A stretch of 64,000 nt of DNA from Musa acuminata AAA Group (GCF_036884655.1 NC_088342.1:36697001-36761000), one strand, 5' to 3'. Positions 34,126-48,700 are shown, counted from the first letter of the stretch. The notes: generated by a model from the sequence alone, not told the origin. A program made the numbers and translations.

Positions 34126-34389
34126 CTTTTCATGTTGTCTCTATAACTCAGGATTCATGGAGCCCAACATGTAACACTGAGCAAGAGTGAAGTCATTTAT
34201 GTACTTCACGTAGCGAGCGGTCTCATCCTCGTTTACCCCTTCCTCGAGCATGAGCATCACTATATCAAGGACGTATACAATTTTCTCCACAGTGAGAATA
34301 ATTCTTAAGTTGCGGAGCCAATCCGTATAATTTGGACCAATGAAGCGGTTGCTATTAAGTATTTTACGTAAGGGATTTGAAAGCGACAT
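34126..34389 (-). pseudogene. N-terminal part of Copia gag
   Basis: The frame opens at ATG 34389 with MSLSNPLRKILNSNRFIGPN, then YTDWLRNLRIILTVEKIVYV, a Copia gag N-terminus. It ends in TLAQCYMLGSMNPELQ-like sequence and is cut by the solo LTR; the rest of gag resumes at 32499. Upstream in-frame residues to 34455 are probably leader. Confidence 0.85.
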
Positions 34390-35264
34390 TTTCTGAAAAT
34401 AAAGATGTAGCATAAATAAATAACATGTAGATTTTATAAAAAAATAAACAATCAAGATATGGACTTCTATCTTAATTTGCTCCCACTATTTTACTGAAGA
34501 GTCACGAGACACCCTCAACATGTGAAACGGAAGTCTCAGATAGACTTCTAGTGGGGATCGAGATCTAATCAGCATCTTAGTATAACCTCAAGGGACTTGA
34601 CCAATCACAATTAGCCCAAAAGGTAGGCAACTCTTTCCGATCATAACTCCTTGTAATTCCTGTCTTGTTCGGCCTCTGAACCACCATGGTATCGAGGGAC
34701 TCGACCAACTATAATGTTCGATTAAGTCAACACCATCATTACAAGATGAGTCTAATTCGATAATATACCATCGAGGGACTTAACCAAGCATACTATGTCC
34801 TCAAATCACCAGTGACATCTCTATGTCATAGGCAAGATAGCGAATCGTGATATAGGTGTCTCGAGAGACTCAACCAACTCAACCTACATCGAGAATTGGT
34901 CCTTACCTATAACAATGGAAGGTAACGTGGATTAATCTAATTATCTCATATTTACCAACTTATTATTGTCGAGAGAGGAGATTTTGATTTGATCTCCTAA
35001 AATGATATGTCACACACATACAGATTTAATATATATCTACATCGCATGCAAATATATATACATATCTAGTATGTGTACAAGCAATCACACATCATATGAG
35101 CAATCATACTAGATGATTATAGACCACAACCTAATTCGATCAGGCTCGAGCTAGTGGGCCTAATCACTCACATCAAGATCTATGTGTGTAGTGGTGCATC
35201 TCTATGCCTTTTAATCGTCCATCTCATCCTCAACGATTCTATCGGCATCTCGATACATCTAGTC
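34390..35264. other. Non-coding retrotransposon leader or flank
   Basis: No gene seen. It probably includes the untranslated leader of the minus-strand Copia. The phrase CGAGGGACTTGACCAA/CGAGAGACTCAACCAA returns several times between 34590 and 34890, a diverged spaced repeat. No primer site was found. Confidence 0.4.
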
Positions 35265-35775
35265 AAACTTATGAGGGCTATTGAGTGTCGATAGAAGACC
35301 ATCCTCTCTTAGTGTCATGAGAGGAATATCCCATGTGTTCTTATTTAGACAAATCCCTAGCCAGGGTCATTCGGATTAAGAGACAAATAGTTCTCTAGGA
35401 GACTCCGATTAGAGCGAGCCTTGAGTAGAAACCGTATGAGTCTGATAACACCATGTCTGTTATACGATCTCTAATATATTAGATGGATGAGGGACTATAT
35501 TATACGGTAATTGAGAATAGATAGATTCAAAGGATTGGATTGCCCTGTATCATTTGGGGGGTTGTGGTATAGTAGCTTAATACGTTCGTAATCGATAAGT
35601 TAAGTGAATTATTATGAAGATAATAATTCACTAAACTAGAAAGAGTCCTACAAGTATGACTCATGGTCAATTCGATATTGGGCCTAGAGGGTTACACATA
35701 TATGGTAGACGTTGCGATAAGTAGAAGTTCGGATATGAGATATCCGTCGGAGCCTCTATTTTATTATATATCCAA
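35265..35775 (+). mobile_element. Copia LTR fragment
   Basis: Plus-strand match to the LTR at about 29005-29500 (GAGGGCTATTGAGTGTCGATAG, then CCATG, TATTAGATGGATGAGGGACT). The match stops at about GAGATATCCGTCGGAGCC, before the TATA region. It is a third, more diverged copy of this LTR. Confidence 0.75.
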
Positions 35776-36704
35776 TAAACCCCTGAATTATTGATCCTAT
35801 GGATAAGATTCAATAATTAGCTATGAAAGATTATTAGATAGAAATATGCTGAGAACTACATGACCTCGAGAACTCGAGACTTTGGGCACTACTGAGGTTT
35901 CCTATGTAGATCAAACTTGATCCAAGGTTGGCTGGTCAACATCAAGTCAACAATCATGCGTCTTCCTCCTTTTCAAGGCTCGAAAGGGTACAAATAATAC
36001 AACCACCATCCGACCAAAAACAATACCCTAACTAGTTTGTACTGATCGATCCTTTGCCATATTAACTTTTTCTTCAAAATTTTAATTGATACTCCAATAT
36101 GTTAACCAATCATTTAACACGTTGACCATTCATGTTAATCGATCCACAGGATCGATGATTGATTTTTTTTGACTCGATATTTAATTCTCTGACATCTTAT
36201 TCTCATTCTCCTAATTCTATAGAGTCCTCTGACCTTCTGCACCTCTTATTACTAAACTAAATATAGACTATAGAGTGAACTTAATATAGACTATGCGGAT
36301 GTTTAATTTGAGAAAATAAGGAGAATCATAACCACAGAATGCTTGCAGCTTGTCTTAAAGCAGATGCCTGAAGCTCATGAACAACTTTGCTTTGCAGACT
36401 TTTAACATAATAGCTTATTGTTTACGATGATGCAATAAGTCTTGCTGGATCAGCAGTTAAAGTAAGCAGTTGAATCAGCAGTTAACTCATAGGTCTCAAA
36501 TTTGTACAGAAGAACAGTTAAAGTAAGCACCATAATTCTTCTCACCTCAAAACATCAGCTTAAACTTCGATGATGACAAATCTCAGACATCAGCTAATTC
36601 ATATAATACATAGCAAAACATAATGTTCTACATCTATTAACTGATCTATCAAAAGAATATTCCTTTGTGATCACGGGTAATCCAGTTCGGTGTTGCCAAT
36701 TTTA
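35776..36704. other. 3' flank of the NUFIP gene
   Basis: No ORF or element recognised. The part nearest 36704 is likely the 3' UTR of the minus-strand NUFIP gene. Confidence 0.4.
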
Positions 36705-39700
36705 TTACTGGCCATTCTCGCTTGAAAAACCTGCATCATCCCTAACACAATTTTGTTTCGGACCCTCAATTTCCTTAACTACAGAACACTGGCCAACCTC
36801 AAATTCAACATTGTTTATGCAATTCAAAGATGATGTCTTCTCCACTGCAGTCCCATTTTCACATTGTATGCCTCTCACTGTAAAAGATGGAAACTCCAAA
36901 AGTTTTCCCGGCCAATGCTCAAAGAAAGAATTTAGGATCATGAACCTAAAAGCTTGTAAAAGCCTGCTGTTGTCTCTTCTAATATCAGAACTCAGGAGCT
37001 TTCGCAAAAGAGTTGGTTCCCTTCTCAAAATTGAAGCAGCATCAGCAGATGATTCATTTGTCAACTTCAGCCTTTTTGCTTGCCACTTTTCTTGATGCCT
37101 GACCCTCTTGCAGATGTGTTTGTTTGGAAAATTGTTGGTCATATTCAGCACCTTTGAATTATTCTCCTGCCCACCAAATTGGTTCTCCAGTTCAGAAAGA
37201 TAGCCTTGGGGTATCTCAGCTACTTCAACACCCAATTCTGCCTGTTTAGCTAGAACCTGCTTCAATTGCTGAAAGACAAGATGGTGCCACAAGAGTCTCA
37301 AATGACCAAAGGATGTATATTGATAATACAAAGTACAATCTTTATAGGACTAGTGGCAAATAAAAATTTTAAAGCATATTTCAGCTAATCTGTATAAATT
37401 TAACCAGCAAAAGAAAAAAAAGATAGAATGTGGAGATTAAATAATTTGAACATAATCGATTACCTGGCGGCGTAATTGGGCATCGTCATCAGCATCTTCA
37501 TTATTGACATCAGATTGAACCAATTTCTGCAGCACAAAAAACTTTCTTGAGAACTGAATATCTGATAGAGAGTGAATATTCAAGTTACCTTCTTGATGTT
37601 GGCTGTGGTCGGGAAATTCTTCCGTCGTGCTTCAATCCATTGTTGGATTTCATGTTCAGTGTAAGTTACAGGAAGGCACCTTCAAGACAGCAACAGAAGA
37701 TCATTTGGAAGAAAAACGAAAAAGTAAAAGCCATGCAGAGAAAGATGTGAAGGGACATGTTCATCCTTACCTTGTGGACAGGACAAATTTACTGTGAAAA
37801 CCTTATTAGGGAATTTGATTATAAATACGTACAAAATGTACATATACACATAAATATGTATACTCAGATACATATATGCCTGTATGTGTGTGTGTGTGTA
37901 TGCATTTGTGTACACAAATAGCCCTGTTTAGCCCCGACCATCACATCTCTACACATCCTCACTTTACCTGTTCCACAGTATTCCTGTTTGCCTTTTTCTA
38001 TAATGGTGCTAAGTAGCATGCAAAAGTACTTCAAATTTTCTTTATCTGTATGAGTGCATCACTGAGTAATTCAGTACCTTGGGCGTTCTGTTAAAATTGG
38101 TTTGTTACACTTTGCAAACTGAGGTTCTCCTTTCCATTTCTTCTGAACTGCTTAGCCAACACAACAAACAAAAAACCGAATCAGATATTCCTTATTGCAT
38201 AAAATAAATCTCCTGCAATAAGATAATACTATTCATCCTGTTAAGATAATGACATGCTAATATTGATAAGCTCCTATTTAAAAGGTTGAAATATAATTCT
38301 GCAGGTTCACAGTGACAGTCCTAAATAACAAGAATGACAAGCTGCCATTTCAAAACAAATGTTGTACCCAAACCCAAATTACTCTCCAAAGAGGACATGT
38401 ACCAAAGAAGTATTATTAGCACTAGTCCAATGGAACTGCCATGCATATAAACAAAGGACACACCATATACAATTTGCTGTTTACTATCATCTGTAGATGA
38501 TTTCTCAAATATTATCAAAATACTAAAACAATGAACTTACTGCAATCACAATCTTTCTCTGGAATTTTGTATGACTGGAGATTTTATGCAGGCCAGTTTT
38601 TTATATCCATTTTATAGAGAAGTGATTAGGGATAAGATTGAACAGAGATGGTAATTTGACATAGAGGTTGGGATTTCATTTATTTATAAATAATAGTGAT
38701 GTTAACCTATAGTCAATGATGTAAAAGAATAAAAAAGCAAACTAATAATTCTAATGAGCAAATGCAGGATCTCATAAGAAAAAGGCCAATGGTCAACAAC
38801 ACAATTCATAAATAGAAACACTGTAGAAAGTAATTCAATAAGAAACCAGAACAAAAAGATGGGCATATGGAATTTACTGAGATCATGCTTTTCATGAGAG
38901 TTTGGCACATTAAGAAGATTTCTGAGGTCTGCATGTAAAGTTTGTTCGTGCATCTCTTCACAACATTACCTCATGGCAGGATAAGATAATTATGCACTAC
39001 CGATACATTCTCTTTAATTTTGGAAAGGATGTGTAAGTGGCCTTAAATAACAGTGATATAAAAAAGCATTTCAATATCATTTTATCTGTTTGAATATGTC
39101 ACCTGAGAATGAATAAAACAGGTCACGTGCAAAATATATTGGCAAACCACCAAATTCTCATCTTGGAATCATTCCCTTCATCAGTGTCTCTTTTATATTC
39201 TGACAAGTTTTGATACCAAATCTTAATATAAGAATCTGATATAAAATGGAAAATGCCCAGATGATACATTTCTTCGATGGAAATCGTAGAAACTTAACCA
39301 TTTTCGATACTTGTTTCTATATCATTAAAACATGCAGAAGAGGCCTTTTTTTACCAATATAGTTCTGACACACTAACAGGTTTCTCCCATGCTTATAGAG
39401 TGACAGAAATAAAAGACCTAATAAAATATGCCATAAAATGTGTTGATTACTACTAATGAAATTGTTTGTCAGACTTTTAAGCCATCCAAAATCCAGAGAA
39501 TGGGGTGTATGGCAACAGCAACAAGGGGAGCTCCATCCTTCACCAGGCTAAATTACTCGGCATACAAAACAACTTTCTTTGTATTGTGGGCTCTAATACC
39601 AATTTCTACACGGTGAGTATGACAACTGTTTGAGGAACTCTTACCCAAGAGACCAGAAGGCAGCAAAACAAATCATGCAACATATTTTGTTTTTGTAAAC

Positions 39701-42700
39701 TAGCAAAAAAATGAGTGCTTATACAGATATTTCTAGAGTCGCTACAGCAGTAAGTGGATCTGCTACCATGATTATTCATAATTAGCAAGAGTGGTAATTG
39801 CATTGTCGATCTGCGACAGTAATTGCTTCTGAAGGAAGCAAAACCAATAGTGCAACATAAACTTTTGCAGAGATATTAAAGAAAGTGCTTACAGATATAT
39901 TATCTTCTTACAACAATTCCTCTTGAGTTCACAAGATTGCTCAGATAATGTAGCTCTCAGACTTCTTAGGGCTGACTCTCCAATTATAGAATAAAAACAA
40001 AGTGGGCAAAGTCTTAGGAGACGAGTTCTCTGGTCCCCGTCTTCTAAAGTTCTCTCTTATACAGATGGTTCTGGAATTCTCCTCTAAAGTTCATCTTACT
40101 GTTTTCTGTGCGATGGTTTCCTAATGAAGGAAACCTTTACTGTTGAAGCTTTACTTTATCTTCCAATCTTTGATCAAGTGGCCTTTGTGAGGTATTTTGT
40201 CTTATCAGTCCTTGTTGAGAATCTTCGGTCTTGTCAATCTTTGTTGAGAATCTTGTGTAACTTTTTCTTGGTTGACTTCTCTGTCATCTGATACTTTCAA
40301 TCTTTTAACTGCATTTCATATCCAGAGTAATCCTCCTAATTTGAGTAAGAATATTCTTCATTCTCTTGCTTAAGGCGCAAATATAGTTGTAAAGGTCTGT
40401 GGATGATGTTCGCATAGAGCTTGAAGCACTTTTCCCTAATAAAGGTGTTTGAATTGAAATTTCCAAGGGTTATGCAGATCCTTCCAAAATTTTAAACATG
40501 GTTCCACAAACCTAAACTTGAAGATCTTTTACAGATAAAGTAGGATTTTTTCATATTAATTCTTCAGTAACATTTCCCTTTGAATCTGGTAATATATCTA
40601 TAAAGTCCTTTGGGTATATTTTGTCCTTATACAATCAGTATGGAATCAAATTCATCCCATCTTTTCACAAATATCTTGTTGACAAAATTTAAGGATACAA
40701 GATAGTCCAGTTTCTCCACAAAATTGCATAACTAGATAGGGGTCTTTATATAATTCATCATATAAATCGTTACTGATCTTCACTCAGATTTCTTGAGAGA
40801 GCATATCTAGCAGAACTCTAAACTTAAACCACCAGCTGTAATTGAAACATATTTTTTGACAGATGGTTGATCCTGGTTTTGAGACGAATGAAACTAAAAT
40901 AATTAAATTGGTTGTTGATATTTATCCATGGATCTTGACACTCCTAGTAGTTATATTTATGTTTTCATACAACATCAGAAAAAAAATTTGGAGTCTTAAG
41001 ATTCTGAGTTAAATTCCAATCTTTAAGTGATAATTTTTTCTCAATCTAATTTAGAAATAAAATGAGACTTTCAAAGAAGATATTTAGGACTAATTCTTTA
41101 GAACTGGACGTGGAATCTATAACCTCAGGCATCAGATCCTCAGTCTTTAAGATATAAAGATTTTGATCTTGGCCTTCTTTATTGGGAGATGAACTTCTTT
41201 CCATATTTATATTCTTCTGATCATTGGAGTTTCTATAGATACTTTCTATGAGAATAGCTCCTTTTTACCAGTCTTGTCCCTACATAAAATTATGAGACGA
41301 AGTCAGGTAGAAAGTTTGTCTCCATTACTATGTTCAATAGTAAAGTCAAAGCAAGATAATATTGTTTGCCACCTAGCAAATATTTGTTGAACTAGATTTT
41401 CGATATCATTTTGCAAGACCTCTTTACCAAACCTGCAGTTAAATCTTAAAAGCAATTGTTGGTTTAACATTTCTCCTTGAAATTAGATATTACTTTGAGA
41501 ATAGCCAAGTTAAAATTAAATATTACTATGAGAATAGCCAAGATCTCCTTATTAATTGTTGATTAGTTTATTTATGTTTCGTTCCACCTTCCTGATGTAA
41601 ATCTTACTAACAGTGCAGTGCTTCCTTCCTTTTCCTAGCTTTAGGATTCCTCCATATCCTCTATGTCAATGCATTTGTTTCAGCCATAGTAAATTCATAT
41701 GGGTATCTAATGTGTAAGCAAGGTAATCTTTTCACCTTATCATCGATCCTTTTAACAGCTTGAGTGCGATTTTCATTCCAAACAGGTGGATTTTTCTTGT
41801 CTGTTAGGAAAAATCTTCCAGTCATTAGCAAAAGTTATGAGTCTGAGACATAATCTTAACATCCTAAAAATTTTATAATTATTTTGTATTTCATTTCATC
41901 AGGGAATTCATCAGCAAATTGTATTACCTGATTGATTGAAATTATTTGGTAGAACTTTTTTTGCAAAGGGTAAGTGGCAAATGCAGGATTCGACTCAGGA
42001 CCTTTCGATGATTCAGACCACTTTTTATACTAATTTTAATTAAAATGTTAAGATGCTTCTAGCATTGATTAATATGTTCCGAAAATTAACACATCATCAA
42101 TATAGACTATTATAAAATAAATAAGTACATGGAAGGAAGATCTAATTCATAATTTTTTGAAATTTCAAAGGAAGCATTTTTATTTTAAAAAAAAAAGGCA
42201 TGACATTCTATTCATCATGCCCAAATGGTTTAATGAAAACAGTCTTATTATCTTTTCTTTAATTTGAATCAGTCAAAAAATCTAAATTTCATATCAAATT
42301 TGAATAAACTTTTGATCCTTGAATTCTCCTAATAAGATCTTGTTTGAGGAATAAGATGTAGTGTTTTTAAAAACGCTAGAAGCCAAAAGGCTCCAAGGTC
42401 CCAAAATGCTCAAAGTGCTAGACGCCTGCCTAACAAAAACGAGATGCTCTAAAATATTAAAATTTAAAATATATATATTATAATTGATAAATAATTAAAA
42501 ATGATCACAAAAATAAAAATGACATATCAAATTGGAATTATATAAAGTACCAAATTACATCTCTTGTAATTACACCTACCTAACAGCTCTTCTAAGCTTA
42601 CTTATACATAATGTGTGTGTATTTTCTAGAAGAGGTAATGGACACAAGCCATAGAAACGATATCATGGTAGCTCTTTTATAAAGATTAATAAGCATGGAA

Positions 42701-45700
42701 ACTATACTGGATCTGGTTGTCTTTTTATACTAGCCAAGTAAGGTGCATGGTTGTTCAAATGTTCCTTTCTTCAAACCATATTAAGTGATTGAGGTTAAAA
42801 TTCCTAATTTAAGTTCTAAAAAGACAAATAAAAGACAGCATGGTAAACAAATAAAATAAGCAGACGAAAGCAACGGACGAAGCTACAACGGCGGAGGAGG
42901 CAGTAGGGTTTCGCTGGTTGCTTTCACGGGTGGGGTGGAGTAAAGGGTATTAGTTGGTTCTGTTGAACCAACTTATTCGCTCAAGCTTAAACTCGAGATG
43001 AACAGCAACCACTTTGTCTCGGGTGCACGCCCGATTCACCCAACGCCTGGGCTCAGGTGCGCACCTGTGCAATGCTTCAATGTAACACCTTGCCCCGAGG
43101 TGTTGCCCAAGTTCCTTTTGAAAACACTAATAAGATGTCTAATTCATTGTAAGACCTTGTTTAAGGGTTCCTAGTCAATTATCAATCTAAAAACTCCTCT
43201 TTCGCACAGAAGTGTTTTTCAACATAAAATGTAAAACATCTCCAAAGAGCACTTATTCAATTAAGTTCTTTGTCTAAAAGACAATTTTTCCAAATTTCTA
43301 ATATTGTTCATTTATATTGGTCTTGCCTTGGTAGATATTTTGTGTTCATCAAATCCAAGGATATAATAAAGTTAAACTTCATGTCCATTTGTGGCAAAAG
43401 GCCAAAGAAAGATCCGTATTTTAATATCATTTTCAATATTTTTTCTTTCAGTTGTGTTACTTTGGGTTAGAAGACAGGGTCTTCGAGAGTTTTATTCAAT
43501 CCTTGTACCTTGGATTATGAAGTGAAGATTATTCATTTACAAAATATTCTGTATAATATAGCTTCTTTTAACTAATGTAAAATGGATTCTTCAGGTTTTG
43601 TTTAATTTTATATTAGTCCGTATACCATTTATTCTAGCAGAAATTCCATCTTCAGTTACTGTGAATGGTGTAATTAATGAAAGCAAAGGAGTGAAACAAA
43701 TAACTCCAATGAAAGCAAAGGAGTGAAACAAATAACTCCTTGTTTGAGGCTTTTAACAACAAGAAAGATGTTTTAATACAAAATCCTATTGGAACAGAAA
43801 TGAATTCAGGAAGTTTGCAGTTAACCTTTAGAACATTTCCATTGCCAACATGTATTTTGGATGTTTTGATACAACTTATAATTTTTCAAAGTATTTAACA
43901 GGGACAATCCCTCCCTAATAGAATTAACATTAGATTTGGAATCTCAGGGTTTTTTGTTTCAATGAAAACCAAACCTTAGTTTGTATGAGATACCAAATTA
44001 ACATTTTTGTTTATAGTATTTTTCAGTGGAGTTTATATACTCAAAGGATCCATTTAATGGTTTGCTCAGTTCATTAAATTCATCATATATAATTTCATCG
44101 AATATGTTCTCAGGACCATCTTTGAGTTAAAGAATATTTAATCCATGTCTTAAGGCTTGCAATTCCCTTTTAATAACATTTTGTTCTTTGATCAGGTAAT
44201 CAAAAATTAATTATTTATGTTTCTTATTACCATCATGGTGTCTCTCAAAAATCATGTTTATCCTTTAAGTTCTTAGCTAATAAAATACTTTTTTATAATT
44301 ACTTTTTCATTTCATTAGGATCTTCTAAGAAGCCAATCATGCAACAACCTATAACAACAGTGACGCCTTGACAATTTGAAATCGGCTATATGTATCTTTT
44401 GTCATCATTAAACTACGTAAAAACTTAATCTAAAGTTCCAAATCATGAATGTACTTATAAAAGGATGTAACAAATTTATTAGGTCTACCCTGTGAATGAA
44501 TAGGAATTAGATCAATAGACTTTTAAGGATGGTGTCTAGTGACTATTTCAAAAGGACTAAATTTTGTAAAATGACTGACAAGACTGCTATACAAAAATTC
44601 AACTAAGGGGAGTATTTGATGTCAAATGAACCCAGGATCACCAGCCAAACATCAAACCTCAACCTAAACTCCTATTAAGCACCTCAATTTATTCATCGAT
44701 TTAAGTGTGATGAACTGAAAAAAAAAAAAACCTACAATCTTGCCTTGAAAATTGTCGATAAACAAATTTAACATACCTATCTAAACTAATGGTATCAGCA
44801 TCTTGTGCGATCCAACTTCTTGAATACTTGCAATGTTGTATACCTAACTCTAATCAACATACTGGTTTATTTATTGCTGCCACCTCATTCAACTTTTCAT
44901 AGGGTTTATTTCACAAGGCTTGATCTATATACAGCAGTTTATAAATCTAGAAGCTTAAGGGTGCATAAAGAAATTTCTTGCATTGTTATATATCTAGATT
45001 TAATCATTTTTGGCAACCCTACAAACTAAGTATGAACAGCTCACGATTTAACAAATAGATGCATCTTTGATATCACAGCAACCAAATATAAAAATAAGCT
45101 AAGTGTCATATCACAAAAGTTAGTACCTCTTCCACTAGTTCCATTAAACATCCTCTTATTGCTCTCTATGCTTTTGGAATCTTGAAACTGTGGTTTTCTG
45201 TAAAAGTAATTTCATGGTCAACTAGTTACCAAACATGTAAAAGATAGATTCAAGATATGAGCATGCCTTGTATATTTTGTCTTTCTCTGCCCATGAAGAT
45301 GTCTAGTGAAACCCTTTTTTGCAGAATTTACAGAAATTATATCACTTCCACCATCTTCAAGACAATGGACCTGTAATTAAAACCAAGCTAGAGTATAAGA
45401 GACCTATGTGCATACTAAAATTGTCAAGAAAACAGCCTATGACTTCAGGAGGTTAAATATTATTGACTTTATGCTTTGGACTCCAAGCATCACATGAGAA
45501 AGAACACATAATGGAAAAAAAACTTACATTTTTAAAAGAATGTAACATGGACATTTACAGAGAATCATATGTTAATCAAGTAAAGCTCAAAATAAGCTAG
45601 TCATATAACAAAATAATCTTTTTTGGATCTATTCTATGCTTCAGTTGTTAGAAAATCCATAATGGAATTAATAAAGTTATTGCCGAAAAATGGAAACATC

Positions 45701-48700
45701 CTTGGTAAGAAATAAGATATGAAATTCTTGTAATGAGACAATATGATTTTCTTTGCAAATACTTCACTTTGATGAGGGTAACCCATAATCACCACTCAGG
45801 TAGACTTACTACCTGGGTAATATAACATTACAATTTAAATTTCCTAACCACTGACTGGCTTATTATGGAAAGAGCAAGCTTGATATAGGCTCTAATGAAA
45901 TTAAAGCATACAAACATTGGTGGCATGGCCAGTGAACAAAAAGGGAAACAAAAGCACAGTAAGCACGAGTTTCCACTCTACTTATCTCACCCCTAACCTT
46001 TACTGGAGCTGTACTAAAAAATTTCAACTTTACTTATCCTTCTGGAATGAACTGTACCCTACTTTGAGTTTGACTTTCTCAAATGGGAGTTTTTCATTCA
46101 ACTTATTCATATCATCATATGCAAAAAATTTGGTCTTCTAGGAATCTTGTTTAAATCACTCTCCTTTCTAAGCTTCTCACCCTTTTTTATGAAGCTCCTC
46201 ATTCTCAAGGCATCCCTTTTCCTTATAGAATATCTTATCTAGCTGGAAATATAGTTACCTAAATAGTAACATAGCTAGGTCGATATTAGGTCAATAGAAT
46301 AAATGTCTACATGGTCAATCACAAACAAAGTTAGTTCAAGATAAAAATCCTCTAACATTGATCCAAGCTGTTGTGAACCTTTCATGCACTAAAATAAAAA
46401 AAACCAAGTGACAACAGCAACCAAGAAAAAAAAAATCTGCCTCGCAGTTACTGCACCCACAGTGCTGCAATGCTAAGTTCAAATGCAATATTACATTATT
46501 GATTTTTTTCTGGATTTTATACATCATCTTTAAGCTTTCTCTTGCACTCAATCTTGGAAAGTACTGCTAATATTAAGGATGTAAAAGAAATGAGATATGA
46601 AAGCAAATGAACAAGAAGGACTGGACGTTTAAAGATTTAATGACTCTGATAGGCATCTCCAAGTCCAAAAATTTATGCAAGAGCCTGTCAAGAAGAATGA
46701 GTGAATTATCACACAAGAAAAGACAAACAAAGAAAACAAGGAACAACAAGGTACCTAAGAGAGAATATAATTACAGAAGCAATGAACATAAGAGAGAATA
46801 TAACTACAGAACCAACAAACATACGAAAGAATATAATTACAGAACCAACAAACATATGAAAGAATATAATTACAGAACCAACAAACATTCATATCAAAAT
46901 AACAAAAAGTGATGCCTAATAGTCGAAGGTTCAAAATCTGATTGGAGAATATTTAGGTGTATAGTGTGGGAATCATGTCACATTCTAGTGCTAGTTCCTT
47001 ACACCCCCTTTTCAAATTGGGCTTTGTACCATGCCTCAGTTAAGCAGCACTCATCCCTAACTTGGCCACTTACGTTGCAGGTGAGGAAGGAAGAGAGATT
47101 GGTATTAGACTGAGGGTGCTGAATAAGGGAAGAAGTTGAGAGAGAGAGAGAGAAATAAAAATTGGTATAAGGAAAACTTCTAAGTATGGTACCGGTCCAA
47201 TAGGTTCTGGAACCAGTTTCAAATTAAAACCTTGTGAGAAACAAACCCTTTTTTTCTCTTGGGTTAACTAAGAGTTAGGAACTTAAGCTAAGTAATAACT
47301 CATAGATTCATATGGGCTAATACAAGATTGCCTCACAAGCCCTTTCCACTCTATCTTCAATAACCTAGTTAATCAACTCAATTCACCAAGAAACAAATTA
47401 TAAAACATCGCTAATTCATGGTCCCATAGAAAGCAGTTTGCAACTTGATAGTTTGGAGTTTTGCAGCTTGGAACTTGATTTTTTTAAACCTGAGATTATT
47501 TCTTATTTAAATGTTGCCATGAATCTTTATATTATTTTTTACCTCATTAGAAAACCCTACAAATCAGGTTTCAATCATATTGAGCAGTGTCAAGTTTGAA
47601 GTCTTATGGCAAAATTATGGCAAATCAAGTATATTAATGTAATCCAAGTCAAATTAAAATTAAAATTTTATTTTCCCCAAACCACATGGGGAATAAATTC
47701 ATCAATGAGTTGTCATTAGCATTGCCATGATAAGGTAATAAGCCTTAAGTGTTAAATGTGGAGTGATTGTGAATATCAAGAGGAAGTTCAATCCTATATG
47801 TATTATCATTAATTTTCTTGAAAACTCAACAAGGATCAATTTTCTTTTCTTTAAGGTTGTTGCAATTTACTATTGGGACATGTTCTGTTTTCAGATGGAG
47901 CTACACAAAGTCTCCTCTAAAGACCTTCACACACAATGCTTCTTCACATTTTCTTTTAAAATTTGGTTTCGACTTCTAGCTTCTATATGAATCTTTGCCA
48001 TGGTAATTGCAAAAACTTCTCCCTTTTAAGTTGAGAATACGATGCAAGTATAGTAGCAAGGTCTAGGTCAAATGGAAAATAACCATAATAATCTCCAAAC
48101 AAATTATTGTCATCAAAGAGTTAGAAGCATTATAGGTGATTTCCACTTTAGATAGAATCAAATCCTATTGTTTCAAGTTCCAACCTGTCAGTTTGTCCAT
48201 GGTTTGAGGGTGGTTAAGCACTACCATGTAACAAGTTGGTGCCTTCGAACATAGTAGCTTGGAACTCGATAACTTGAGATTTGGTAACTTGATGCTCGGA
48301 ACTAGTGATTATTGTTTTGTAATGTTGTCATCAAATTACATGATATTTTATGGTTTAGTGGAAACCATGCAAGTCAACTTTCCAACACACCATAAGATGT
48401 ACTGTTTTAAGTCTTCTAGGTTTTGCTATGACAAATCTTCTAAGATATATTAAGGCAGTCTAGTAAAACATCACATCTTTCATCCTATAATTGAAGTCAG
48501 CAGTTCATTTTACCACTTTCAACTGTTGAAAAATTATACCACAATTGAACAAGGAAGATATGAAGAATAATCTAACCACTTAAATTTTGAAATTAAGATT
48601 CAGCCAATTCTGTATTTGTTGAAAACCATTTAATTTCTCAACTTAGTAGACATCAACTATAATGGAGGTGTCTAGTACAACAACAACATAAAATATCAAT

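Larger units (their letters stand above)
38559..45126 (-). other. NUFIP intron 4 (6.6 kb)
   Basis: Donor AGAG|GTACTA (GT at 45126-45125), acceptor TTCCAG at 38559. It contains pararetrovirus-like sequence (about 39588-44640) interrupted by a Mutator-like element. If exon 5 is not real, the intron runs to 38148. Confidence 0.65.

Noticed and set aside
45231..45267. Alternative GT donor for NUFIP exon 3
   Set aside because: It stays open but shifts the next exon into a frame with an early stop; GC-AG keeps the frame.
46759..46892. Possible CRISPR-like array
   Set aside because: No distinct spacers; it is a simple tandem repeat in a plant intron.
46607..46912. Repeat protein with YNYRTNKH units
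   Set aside because: Translation of a 33-bp tandem repeat within a NUFIP intron and on the other strand.
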